Below are positions 8,074 to 16,619 of a stretch of 34,769 nt of DNA, one piece after another; the first letter of the stretch is position 1, and every line of letters starts with the position of its first letter. Position numbers and translations under genes: made by a program. Origin of the DNA: JBMYYR01 sp049609625 (GTDB taxonomy: Bacteria; Bacteroidota; Bacteroidia; Flavobacteriales; CAJXXR01); the NCBI GenBank assembly GCA_049609625.1, contig JBMYYR010000018.1, positions 1 to 34,769 of the forward strand, read 5' to 3'. Below the pieces are notes generated by a model. The model ran no database searches. It was not told the DNA's origin and worked only from the letters and a program-made list of their open reading frames with translations.

Positions 8074-9310
8074 ACGTCTTGTTGTTTTATTTCTTCTTTT
8101 TGGTTTACAGACTTTTGCACAAGATTCTGGTGGACTTTCAAAGCAAAAAAATAAAATTCTTTCTGAGCTCAGAGCAATCAACGCTAAGCTTTCTAAGCTA
8201 AAAAAAGAGGGTAAGCAAACCCAAAGCGAGCTCGAATTATTGGGGCAGAAAATCAGTTTTCGGGAAGCCCTCATAGCGACTTATCGTCAAGACATTCGAT
8301 TGGTAGCCAGAGATATTAAGTCGACTCAGGATTCCATTCAGGTCATCGAAAAGCATGTTGCCGACATTAAGTCTCACTTTGCTGAACTTCTGCAATCCTT
8401 TCAAATTCAGCAAAATAGCTCAAATTCATGGCTCTATATTCTTAATTCATCAAGTATTTCCCAAGCCTACAAACGGTTTCATTACATCAAGCAATATAGC
8501 GAATATCGTTTTCAGCAAATTGATCGACTTAAGGCGCAGAGTCAGCTTTTGGAACGCCAAAAACTAACTTTAGAAGCTTCTAAAAAGCAAAAAGAGCAGA
8601 TGGAACAAGAGCGGATACGGCAAAATAAATCTCTTTTGGCCGACAAAAAAGAACTGGACAACCGCCTCCAGTCGATAGGCGGAAAGTCTAAGTCTCTGAA
8701 AGCTAAAATGAAACAAAAGCAAAAAGAGGCGAAAACCATCGAAAATGAAATCCGAAAGGCTATTGCTCGGGAGCGAAAAGCACTGAAAGAGGCTCAGGCC
8801 TTGGCAGACGCCAAAAACAAAACGTCATCCGGGACCAAAAAGGTGGTAAAAGCGTTTGCAGATACGCCAAAAGGTAAGTTGATTTCAGGTAAATTTGAAG
8901 ACAATAAAGGACGCATGCCATGGCCGGTTTCTAATGGAGAAATTTTTCATAAATTTGGTAAATTTCATCCTAAAGGCTTGCCCAATATTACCATTGATGT
9001 AAAAGGTATTGAAATATCAACCTCTATAAATCAGAAAGTTAGACCAGTTTTTGAAGGTCAAGTCTCTTCCGTTTTTATCATACCCAACGGCACGCAAGGT
9101 ATTGTGGTTCGCCATGGTGCTTTTGTTAGTATTTATGCCAATTTGAAATCAGTAAACGTCAAAAAAGGACAACATGTGCGTCCGTCTACCACTTTAGGTC
9201 TTGTGGCTACTGAAGACCAGGCTTTTGGCTTGTTAAATTTTCAAATTTGGAGAGAATATAAAAACTCTGAAACCAACCTGAACCCAGCGCTATGGCTAAA
9301 ATCGAAGTAA
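8054..9310 (+). CDS. envC: EnvC-like murein hydrolase activator with degenerate LytM (M23) domain
   Basis: A 418-residue periplasmic protein: signal peptide (residues 1-22, ending TFAQ), a long coiled coil rich in Lys, Glu and Gln (about 25-255), and a C-terminal LytM/M23 domain (about 290-418). The M23 zinc ligands HxxxD and HxH are absent. The usual first-ligand region reads NITIDVKGIEI and the last reads LLNFQIWREY, where an active enzyme has LHFE. It therefore probably does not cut peptidoglycan itself. Like E. coli EnvC, it would activate an N-acetylmuramoyl-L-alanine amidase, with the coiled coil as recruitment arm. It starts inside the DUF4292 gene, and the MacB/FtsX-fold permease follows 1 nt after its stop. 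Confidence 0.85.
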   Translation: MKLKCFKRLVVLFLLFGLQTFAQDSGGLSKQKNKILSELRAINAKLSKLKKEGKQTQSELELLGQKISFREALIATYRQDIRLVARDIKSTQDSIQVIEKHVADIKSHFAELLQSFQIQQNSSNSWLYILNSSSISQAYKRFHYIKQYSEYRFQQIDRLKAQSQLLERQKLTLEASKKQKEQMEQERIRQNKSLLADKKELDNRLQSIGGKSKSLKAKMKQKQKEAKTIENEIRKAIARERKALKEAQALADAKNKTSSGTKKVVKAFADTPKGKLISGKFEDNKGRMPWPVSNGEIFHKFGKFHPKGLPNITIDVKGIEISTSINQKVRPVFEGQVSSVFIIPNGTQGIVVRHGAFVSIYANLKSVNVKKGQHVRPSTTLGLVATEDQAFGLLNFQIWREYKNSETNLNPALWLKSK

Positions 9311-9311
9311 T

Positions 9312-10580
9312 ATGATGTGGTTCAGGGAGTTAATGAACATTTTAAGGGAGTCGTTTGCGTTTGCGGTCTTTTCACTTTTTGCTCAGAAATTTAGAGCATT
9401 TCTGTCGCTTATTGGCGTTGTTTTGGGCGTATTTTCGGTTATTGTGGTTATTTCGCTGATCGATTCTATGAAACAAGATTTGTTCCGAGAGATTGAAACC
9501 CTCGGAAAAGACGTTTTATACGTCGGGAAATATCCTTGGACCAACGAGGGAGGGCGAGATGCGTGGCGAAAGTATCAATCCAGACCGAGCTCCCGGCTTG
9601 AGGAAATGGAAAAATTAAAAAGGCAACTCAACTACGCAAAAGGCGTTAGTTTTTGGGCAGCAACCGAACTTGATGAACTCAAAACAGAGCAGGAAGTGCT
9701 GGAAAATGTAGTCTTGAATGGCGTCTCGGAAGCCTATCCTATAACCAATACCATTAGCATAGAGCGTGGTCGATTTTTCAGTCCCGCCGAATCGCTACAA
9801 GGCTCGTCGGTGGCTATTGTTTCTAAAGAAATTTGCGATTTATTTTTCCCTTTTCAAGATCCTATAAACCAATCGATTAGTTTGTTGGGGAAAAAATACA
9901 CCATCATAGCTGTACTCCAAAAAAGTGGCGAAAGCATGTTTAATCAGAACGGTGGCAAGCAAGTCTATGTCCCCATCAAGGCCTTTGCTAAGCATTTTGA
10001 CATCAAAGCCGACGAAAACCAGCCGATTATTGTTGTGAGTCCCAAGTCTGGCATTTCTTTGGCTCAGTTAGAAGAAGAAATTGTTGGTATAATGCGGAAT
10101 ATCAGGAGGTTAAATCCTATTCAGGATTCTAATTTTGCAATCAATTCTTCCAATATGATTAAAGAAATGCTGGGCTCAATCTTTTCTGTGATGAATTTGG
10201 TTGGGATTATTATCGGAATTTTTGCGCTTTTAGTTGGGATGTTTGGTATTTCCAATATCATGGTGGTTTCTGTAAAAGAACGCACCGCAGAAATTGGTAT
10301 CCAAAAAGCTTTGGGCGCAAAGAAATCCTATATTTTATTTCAATTTTTGTTTGAGTCTATTCTGCTTTGCATCCTTGGCGGATTACTGTCTTTAGTGTTG
10401 ATTTATGGACTTTTTGAGCTTGTAAATTCTAATGCTGATTTCGGTTTGACACTTATTTTAAGTAAAGCAAATATTGTAATAGGTGTAGTGATTTCGATTT
10501 TGGTAGGCGTTTTGTCGGGTATTTTTCCTGCCAACAGAGCCGCCAGAATGCATCCCGTAGAAGCAATTTCATCAAAATAA
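9312..10580 (+). CDS. MacB/FtsX-type ABC transporter permease
   Basis: A 422-residue protein of the MacB-PCD/FtsX architecture. The first transmembrane helix is at about 22-48 (FRAFLSLIGVVLGVFSVIVV). A large periplasmic domain follows (about 50-285), then three helices in the last 135 residues. The coupling segment VKERTAEIGIQKALGAKKS before TM3 is the family hallmark. No ATPase gene lies nearby, so the nucleotide-binding partner must be encoded elsewhere. Such permeases mediate export, lipoprotein release or mechanotransmission. Because it sits 1 nt after an EnvC-like gene, control of peptidoglycan hydrolysis is possible, though MacB-like export is equally compatible. A start two residues later (M2) is possible. 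Confidence 0.88.
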   Translation: MMWFRELMNILRESFAFAVFSLFAQKFRAFLSLIGVVLGVFSVIVVISLIDSMKQDLFREIETLGKDVLYVGKYPWTNEGGRDAWRKYQSRPSSRLEEMEKLKRQLNYAKGVSFWAATELDELKTEQEVLENVVLNGVSEAYPITNTISIERGRFFSPAESLQGSSVAIVSKEICDLFFPFQDPINQSISLLGKKYTIIAVLQKSGESMFNQNGGKQVYVPIKAFAKHFDIKADENQPIIVVSPKSGISLAQLEEEIVGIMRNIRRLNPIQDSNFAINSSNMIKEMLGSIFSVMNLVGIIIGIFALLVGMFGISNIMVVSVKERTAEIGIQKALGAKKSYILFQFLFESILLCILGGLLSLVLIYGLFELVNSNADFGLTLILSKANIVIGVVISILVGVLSGIFPANRAARMHPVEAISSK

Positions 10581-10585
10581 AAACT

Positions 10586-11491
10586 ATGTTTCTGATAAAT
10601 TCTTATCCAAAAAAAAGAGTATCCAAACTTGAGGCATTTTTTAAAGACCTGAGGTATCGGATACGCCGATTTAGAAATCGAAAAATCAACGGAAAAAATT
10701 TGGCGGTTTTGTGTTACCCAGAATACCCAAAATCGGGCTGTACGGTTAGTCAAGCCATCCGCGCGCTCAACCTCAATGTTACCAATAATCCCAATGAAGA
10801 ACATCAGTCGATTTTTATTTGGGAAGACGAAACAGAAGTCTATAACACCGAGAAATACATTCAGAAATTTGGGCAATCAAAACCGCTTTTCAATGTCCAT
10901 TGCACAGACATCAGTAAAGAAAAAGTAGATCGAGAATTTGAACGTATTTTTGATTATGGAATACAAGTTAATCCATTGAAATACAGCGGTTTGTGTGTTG
11001 AGAAATGTAATGAAAACGCAGGAGGTATCATCAATGAAATTCAATGTCCAATACAAGAAAAAAAACCTGATTTTGTTTATCAGAAAGTGATAGATAACGC
11101 CGTCAACTCAGATTATATTGCCGATATGCGTGTGCTTATTTTTGGGTCGGATATTCCTTTTGTGATTGATAAATGGATTCCGAAAGTTACTCGATACAAG
11201 AAAAAAGTTGATACGGATTTGCCCGTGAAGTACCATTATAAAAAAGCGCAGGAGCTTTTGAGCGCAGAAGAACAAAAACAGATTTTGAAACTCGCCAAGC
11301 GCATGGGGCTTGATTGTGGCGAAATGGATGTCTTGAGAGATGCATCCGACGGAAAAATCTATGTGGTGGATGTCAATAAAACACCAACGATGAAAATTTC
11401 AAGATTTTCGGAGGCCGAGCAAGTTTTAGTTTTGAATGATTTGAGACATTATTTTTCTAAACATTTCTATCCAAAATCACTAAGAAAATAA
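10586..11491 (+). CDS. ATP-grasp-like protein of unknown function
   Basis: A 301-residue cytosolic protein with no signal peptide or membrane segment. The C-terminal half has ATP-grasp-like features: FVYQKVIDN at about 163, DMRVLIFG, a basic FVIDKWIPKVTRYKKK stretch, then LDCGEMDVLRDASDG and YVVDVNKTP at about 243-268. The Glu/Asp and DxN residues there would hold the two magnesium ions and ATP. The Arg/Lys-rich N-terminus (residues 8-36) could contact an anionic surface. I recognise the pattern from uncharacterised proteins near surface-polysaccharide genes but know no assigned reaction. ATP-grasp enzymes usually ligate a carboxylate to an amine, or act as kinases. It starts 5 nt after the permease and is the last gene of the operon; ccsBA downstream has its own promoter elements. 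Confidence 0.65.
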   Translation: MFLINSYPKKRVSKLEAFFKDLRYRIRRFRNRKINGKNLAVLCYPEYPKSGCTVSQAIRALNLNVTNNPNEEHQSIFIWEDETEVYNTEKYIQKFGQSKPLFNVHCTDISKEKVDREFERIFDYGIQVNPLKYSGLCVEKCNENAGGIINEIQCPIQEKKPDFVYQKVIDNAVNSDYIADMRVLIFGSDIPFVIDKWIPKVTRYKKKVDTDLPVKYHYKKAQELLSAEEQKQILKLAKRMGLDCGEMDVLRDASDGKIYVVDVNKTPTMKISRFSEAEQVLVLNDLRHYFSKHFYPKSLRK

Positions 11492-11516
11492 GCAAATATT
11501 CAACTAGAATAGCCTC

Positions 11517-11542
11517 TATTTTTGCATAATATAATAGCTTTG
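11517..11542 (+). promoter_or_regulatory. Two tandem -7 promoter elements upstream of ccsBA
   Basis: Two exact copies of TAnnTTTG lie in the 73-bp gap before ccsBA: TATTTTTG at 11517-11524 and TAGCTTTG at 11535-11542. The second ends 22 nt before the ATG, the spacing seen for other promoters in this window. No clear -33 TTTG lies at standard distance from either. Start sites are predicted near 11530 and 11548. Confidence 0.45.
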
Positions 11543-11564
11543 CAGAACTCAATAAATACATCGT

Positions 11565-14500
11565 ATGAAAGCCCTTTATGACCTCCTCTCGTCTTCCAAA
11601 CTTGCGCTCCTTCTTCTTTTTATATTTGCTGTAGCGGTTGGTGCGGCTACGTTTATCGAAAATACCTACGACACCAACACCGCCCAAGTTGTTATCTACC
11701 GAGCCAGATGGTTTGAGATTCTTCTTTACCTCTTGATTATCAACTTTATACTTCATATTCCGAAACATAAGCTGACGTCAAAAGAAAAATTTCCTGTCTT
11801 TGTTCTTCACCTGTCTCTTATTATTATTTTGGTGGGAGCGGGGATTACAAGACATTTTGGCTATGAAGGTTCAATGCCAATTAAAGAAGGCGAAACATCC
11901 AATCGGTTTTATACCTTAGAGCCTAGTTTGCAGATATTTGCAACCGATGACGTCAACCAATATGCGTTCCACAAACCACTCTATTTTACCGAAATTACAG
12001 ATAACGATTTTGAGTTTGATGTAGAGTTTAGCAAGCACCAAGCCCTCGAACTTTCCTACATTGATTTTGTTGCGGATGCGAAAGAAGAATATGAAGAATT
12101 TTCGGCAGGTGGTGTTGATATTTTAGAAATTGTTACCAATGACGCCAATGGTAGAGTCAATCTTTGGATTAAAGAAGGAGAAAGTAAATCTATTGGAAGT
12201 CAGGTTATTGCTTTTGAGAATAATGAAAATCCGAAGGCAATTCAAATTTTAAAACAAGCCGACGGAAGCTTGAAGCTCAATACACCCTTTACGCTCGCTA
12301 CCATGAAAATGCCTTCGATGGCAAAAGATACTATTCCAAAACATAGCCTGGCTGATTTTGAAACCATGAAACTGCACATGATAGAAGGCGGCGGACAATT
12401 TGTGTTTAAAAAACATCATAAACAAGCCAAAAAAGTATTCAGAAAAGTTGAAGAAGACGAAGAGGGCGGACAAGATTTTTTGACCATCAAGCTAAAGCAA
12501 GGAGAGGCTGAAGAAACACTTGTTCTTCAAGGTGGAATCAATCGACTTCCTGTGTTTAAGAGATTGAAAATCAATGATTTGCTTATCCAAATAGGTTATG
12601 GTGCTCGCCAAGTCAATCTTCCATTTTCGATAGCCTTAAATGATTTTATTTTAGACCGATACCCCGGTTCCAACAGCCCTTCATCCTACAAAAGTATTAT
12701 TACGCTTCTGGACGAACGAAGCGGACTAAGAGATCGTCGAGAAATATTTATGAATAATGTGATGGATTACGGAGGTTTTAGATTCTTTCAGTCTGGCTAC
12801 GAGCCAGATGAGTCTGGAACGATACTGTCGGTAAACCACGATGCTATGGGAACAAAAGTAACTTATATGGGCTATGCCTTGCTTACTTTGGGCTTTTTGT
12901 TGAGCTTTTTTGATAAACGCTCGCGCTTTCAAACGGTAAGAAAAATGATTTTACAATCCCGAAAAAAACGCTTAATGTTGTGGTTTCTAGCTTTAGCGAG
13001 TTTTTCTGTTCACGATTATGGTTTTGCTCAGAATGCCGCAGAACACGCGCCGCATCAAGCAAACGAGACTCACGAACATGATGGACATCAGCACGACGGG
13101 CATCATCATGACGACCACAAGCACAAACATGATGAGCAAAAGCAGGCTCATCATAATCCTCAATTTCAAAGCAAATTAGCTGAAACCAAACAACAGCTCT
13201 TAGCGCATAGTTTGACTAGCTACAAGGCTATCAATCAAGAACATGCGGCGCTTTTTGGTCGGTTGATTTGTCAAACTAGAGATGGTCGTTTTCAGCCCAT
13301 CAATTCCTTGGCTATTGATATTTTACATAAAATTTCGAGACTCGACCAAATTAAACTAGACTCCATAGGTCAGCTGACACCAATGCAAGTGATGCTCGAT
13401 TTTATGATTGCTCCAGATTTTTGGAAAATGCAAGACATTATCTATATCCGCAACACAACTTTGGCAAAAGAGATTGGTTTTGATAAAAAAATGGTGTCTT
13501 TTTCTGATTTTTTTGACGAAAAAGGAGCTTACAAACTTCAAGAATTTACAGAAGTTGCCTTCAGAAAAAAACCAGCTGAACAAAATGCTTTCGACAAAGA
13601 AATCATCAAACTTGACGAACGTATTAATGTGTTTATGATGGTGATGCGTGGTACACTTTTGCAAATTTTTCCTAAAACAGGCGATGAAAATCACAAATGG
13701 ATGAATTGGACAGATTCGCTCGCCAACGTGCCGATTGGCAATATCGATTCGGAATTAAAATCAGATTCTATTCGCCCGATTGACGAAGTAACTTATTCTA
13801 ACTTGTTGATGCTCTACAATATGGCGCTCGTTGAGGCGAAGCAAGATGATGATTATACGCTGGCAAACCAGATTGTGAAAAGTATTTCGACGCTCCAGAG
13901 AACCAACACCGAAGCTGGTTTGTTGCCAAGCGAAGAGCTGATTAATGGAGAAATTTTGTACAACAAACTCAATATTTTTAAACGCCTTGAGCGCATGTAT
14001 TCCATTTTTGCACTCTTTTTGTTGATATTGAGTCTGCTGGAGGTTTCAATTAAAAATAAAACGACCAATAGCTATATTTTCTTAGTCAAAGCTCCACTTA
14101 AATTCTTCACAATCAGTTTGTTGCTGGCTTTTCTTTACCATACCTTTGGCATGGCTATGCGTTGGTATCTTTCGGGCCATGCGCCGTGGAGTAATGGCTA
14201 CGAAGCCTTGCTGCTCATTGCTTGGGCGAGTCTGTTTTCGGGTTTTATTTTCTCCCGCTATTCCAAAATTACATTAGCCGCTACGGCCTTGCTGGCTTTC
14301 TTTGTTTTGATGACAGCTGGCCATTCAAATTATGATCCGCAACTAACTAATTTACAGCCTGTTCTGAAATCTTATTGGCTCATTATCCACGTGGCTGCCA
14401 TTACGTCGAGTTATGGATTTTTTGGTCTAGCCTTTGTTTTGGGGCTTATTAATTTAGGTTTCTACGCCTTCCAGAACTACTCTAACAAAAAGCATATCAA

Positions 14501-14918
14501 TAGTTTGGTACAGGAACTAACTTATATTTCAGAACTTACCATCAGCATCGGGTTGATGTTGGCGGCTGTGGGAACGTTCCTTGGCGGTGTTTGGGCAAAC
14601 GAATCCTGGGGGCGTTACTGGGGTTGGGATGCCAAAGAAACTTGGGCACTTGTTGTTGTTTTGGTTTACGCTATTATTTTGCATTTTAGGTTTATTCCGG
14701 GACTCAAAGATAAATTTTGGTTCAATGTTGGTTCGGTACTTAGTTTTTCTTCGGTGTTGATGACTTTTGTTGGCGTAAATTATTATCTATCAAAAGGTTT
14801 ACATTCGTATGCTCGTGGCGAAGCACCTGCTTTCCCGCTTTGGGCTTGGTATTCTATTTTTGCCGTTTTTGTTCTTATTTTGATTGCTTTTCTGAGAAGA
14901 AAAAAACTTGAACATTAG
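11565..14918 (+). CDS. ccsBA: Fused CcsB-CcsA (ResB-ResC) cytochrome c biogenesis protein
   Basis: An 1117-residue System II haem-handling protein combining both partners in one chain. The ResB-like N-terminal part has transmembrane helices at about 10-30, 48-66 and 76-96, a large periplasmic domain, and a helix near 425-445. A hydrophobic segment at 464-485 leads into a linker with 14 His between residues 494 and 530. The C-terminal CcsA part (from about 805) has multiple helices, SNGYEALLLIAW, and the WWD haem-binding motif (W1010 to W1027, with W1015, W1019, W1021, D1022). A candidate haem-ligand His sits in IIHVAAITSSYGF near 941. It exports haem and attaches it to CxxCH apocytochromes outside the inner membrane. 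The fused form is usual in Bacteroidetes; the His-rich linker is striking. Confidence 0.92.
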   Translation: MKALYDLLSSSKLALLLLFIFAVAVGAATFIENTYDTNTAQVVIYRARWFEILLYLLIINFILHIPKHKLTSKEKFPVFVLHLSLIIILVGAGITRHFGYEGSMPIKEGETSNRFYTLEPSLQIFATDDVNQYAFHKPLYFTEITDNDFEFDVEFSKHQALELSYIDFVADAKEEYEEFSAGGVDILEIVTNDANGRVNLWIKEGESKSIGSQVIAFENNENPKAIQILKQADGSLKLNTPFTLATMKMPSMAKDTIPKHSLADFETMKLHMIEGGGQFVFKKHHKQAKKVFRKVEEDEEGGQDFLTIKLKQGEAEETLVLQGGINRLPVFKRLKINDLLIQIGYGARQVNLPFSIALNDFILDRYPGSNSPSSYKSIITLLDERSGLRDRREIFMNNVMDYGGFRFFQSGYEPDESGTILSVNHDAMGTKVTYMGYALLTLGFLLSFFDKRSRFQTVRKMILQSRKKRLMLWFLALASFSVHDYGFAQNAAEHAPHQANETHEHDGHQHDGHHHDDHKHKHDEQKQAHHNPQFQSKLAETKQQLLAHSLTSYKAINQEHAALFGRLICQTRDGRFQPINSLAIDILHKISRLDQIKLDSIGQLTPMQVMLDFMIAPDFWKMQDIIYIRNTTLAKEIGFDKKMVSFSDFFDEKGAYKLQEFTEVAFRKKPAEQNAFDKEIIKLDERINVFMMVMRGTLLQIFPKTGDENHKWMNWTDSLANVPIGNIDSELKSDSIRPIDEVTYSNLLMLYNMALVEAKQDDDYTLANQIVKSISTLQRTNTEAGLLPSEELINGEILYNKLNIFKRLERMYSIFALFLLILSLLEVSIKNKTTNSYIFLVKAPLKFFTISLLLAFLYHTFGMAMRWYLSGHAPWSNGYEALLLIAWASLFSGFIFSRYSKITLAATALLAFFVLMTAGHSNYDPQLTNLQPVLKSYWLIIHVAAITSSYGFFGLAFVLGLINLGFYAFQNYSNKKHINSLVQELTYISELTISIGLMLAAVGTFLGGVWANESWGRYWGWDAKETWALVVVLVYAIILHFRFIPGLKDKFWFNVGSVLSFSSVLMTFVGVNYYLSKGLHSYARGEAPAFPLWAWYSIFAVFVLILIAFLRRKKLEH

Positions 14919-14924
14919 ATCAAA

Positions 14925-16619
14925 ATGTCTTTAATGGAGTTCGAAGATCAAGTTCTACATCGATTTAAAACGCCTTTAAATCCAGAAGATAAACCAAAGC
15001 AATTTCCTTTTCCGTTCTATTTTCAAGCCGAAGAATGGAGTGCTTTAGCGGCGGCGGACTTACAAAGGTATTTAGAGCAATTGTCTAAAGAAAAAAACAA
15101 TCCATTAGATTCATTATCAGAATCTTGTGGAAAAATGTTTGGTGTTTTGCTTGTTGAAGATTTAGAGGGGAATTTTGCTTATTTAGCTGCTTTTTCTGGT
15201 AAACTAAATCAGTCTAATGATCACAAAGGTTTTGTGCCGCCAATTTATGATTTGTCAGCCGAAGATTCGTTTTATAAGAAAGGGGAGGATTATCTTATCG
15301 GACTCAATAAAACATACGAAAAGCTGAAAAAATCTAAGGCATTTTTGGATTTAAAAACAGCCTTAGAGCAAGCCAAAGCTAAAGCCGAAACGGATGAAAA
15401 AGCCCAGAGAGCCATTACAATTGAACAAAGGCGATTAAGAAAAATCCAACGTAAAGAAGCGATAGAAAAGGGAACATTCGACAGTATTGAAGCGGAGTTG
15501 ATAAAACAAAGTTATCATTATCGTCATCAATTGAAAACGTGTATAGCCAATGGGAAGTCGGCTTGTGAGGCTATAGAAGTCAAACTTGAACCCTATTTGA
15601 CCAAATTAAATAGTCTAAAAACAGAGCGAAAACAGTTTTCGGCGAAGCTTCAGAGTCAATTGTTTGAAGCCTATGTGCTCAAAAATCAAAATCGAGAAAC
15701 GAAAACAATGTGGGCTGTTTTTCAAGATTTTAACCAAAGTATTCCGCCAGGAGGTTCGGGTGAATGTTGTGCGCCAAAACTTTTGCAGTACGCTTACAAT
15801 CATGGACTTAAGCCGATTTCTTTAGCGGAGTTTTGGTGGGGAAAATCTCTAAAATCCGATCTAAAAAAACACAAATTATTCTACCCAAGTTGTCGCGGAA
15901 AGTGCGAGCCTATTTTAGATTTTATGCTTCAGGGTGTTGATGTTTCAGAGAATCCGATGTCTAAAAACTGGGCAGCCGATAAAGTCGTCGAAACCATTTA
16001 CGAGGACGATCATATTTTGTTGATTAATAAACCCGCCGACTTACTTTCTGTGCCAGGAAAAACGATTACAGATTCGGTGTATTCTAGAATTATGGAGAAA
16101 TTTCCTGATTTAGATTCTCCTCTGATTGTCCATCGATTAGACATGTCGACTTCGGGTTTGATGCTTTTGGCGAAGACTAAAAATGCGCATAAAAGCTTAC
16201 AAAAACAATTTATTGAACGTACAATAACGAAACAATATGTGGCGGTTTTGGAAGGTCAATTGCAAGAAAATGAGGGTCTTGTGAATTTGCCTTTAATTGT
16301 TAATATTAATGATAGGCCAAGGCAAATTATTAGTTACGAACATGGAAAATCGGCAGAAACACATTGGTTTAAATCAAAAGCGAACAAAGTCTATACTCAG
16401 GTTTATTTTTATCCAAAAACGGGTCGAACACATCAATTGAGAGTGCATTCGGCGCATCATTTGGGTCTGAATGCACCTATTTTGGGCGATGATTTGTATG
16501 GAAAACAACAGAAAAGACTGCATTTGCATGCTCGAAGTTTGTGTTTCAAACATCCTGATAATCAAAATGATATGTGTTTTTTTATTGAGCCTTTAGACGA
16601 AAATTGGATCGACATCTAG
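14925..16619 (+). CDS. RluA-family pseudouridine synthase with long N-terminal extension
   Basis: 564 residues, far longer than a typical 220-330-residue RluA enzyme. The synthase domain occupies about 335-564. It opens with VVETIYEDDHILLINKPADL and contains HRLDMSTSGLMLLAKT, whose D406 is the catalytic Asp that attacks the target uridine. KTGRTHQLRVH follows. The extension contains a coiled-coil block (about 130-190) and a Cys cluster, C281-C282 and C323-x3-C327 (within GSGECCAP and SCRGKCEP), which could bind a metal. No S4 domain is seen. It probably modifies rRNA or tRNA, but the target base cannot be assigned. It begins 6 nt after ccsBA and its last 27 bp overlap the convergent priA end. 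Confidence 0.88.
   Translation: MSLMEFEDQVLHRFKTPLNPEDKPKQFPFPFYFQAEEWSALAAADLQRYLEQLSKEKNNPLDSLSESCGKMFGVLLVEDLEGNFAYLAAFSGKLNQSNDHKGFVPPIYDLSAEDSFYKKGEDYLIGLNKTYEKLKKSKAFLDLKTALEQAKAKAETDEKAQRAITIEQRRLRKIQRKEAIEKGTFDSIEAELIKQSYHYRHQLKTCIANGKSACEAIEVKLEPYLTKLNSLKTERKQFSAKLQSQLFEAYVLKNQNRETKTMWAVFQDFNQSIPPGGSGECCAPKLLQYAYNHGLKPISLAEFWWGKSLKSDLKKHKLFYPSCRGKCEPILDFMLQGVDVSENPMSKNWAADKVVETIYEDDHILLINKPADLLSVPGKTITDSVYSRIMEKFPDLDSPLIVHRLDMSTSGLMLLAKTKNAHKSLQKQFIERTITKQYVAVLEGQLQENEGLVNLPLIVNINDRPRQIISYEHGKSAETHWFKSKANKVYTQVYFYPKTGRTHQLRVHSAHHLGLNAPILGDDLYGKQQKRLHLHARSLCFKHPDNQNDMCFFIEPLDENWIDI

Noticed and set aside
10403..10876. A 157-codon minus-strand open frame across the end of the permease gene and start of the ATP-grasp-like gene.
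   Set aside because: It lies wholly inside or across two well-supported plus-strand genes, shows no recognisable domain, and has low-complexity Phe/Lys/Ile content expected from the antisense of membrane-protein sequence.
13356..13694. Minus-strand open frame within ccsBA.
   Set aside because: Antisense of a strongly supported gene, with Phe- and His-rich translation and no motif.
11565..14918. The possibility that ccsBA is two genes artificially joined near the His-rich stretch.
   Set aside because: No stop or restart is visible, one frame runs through, and fused CcsB-CcsA proteins are normal in this phylum.
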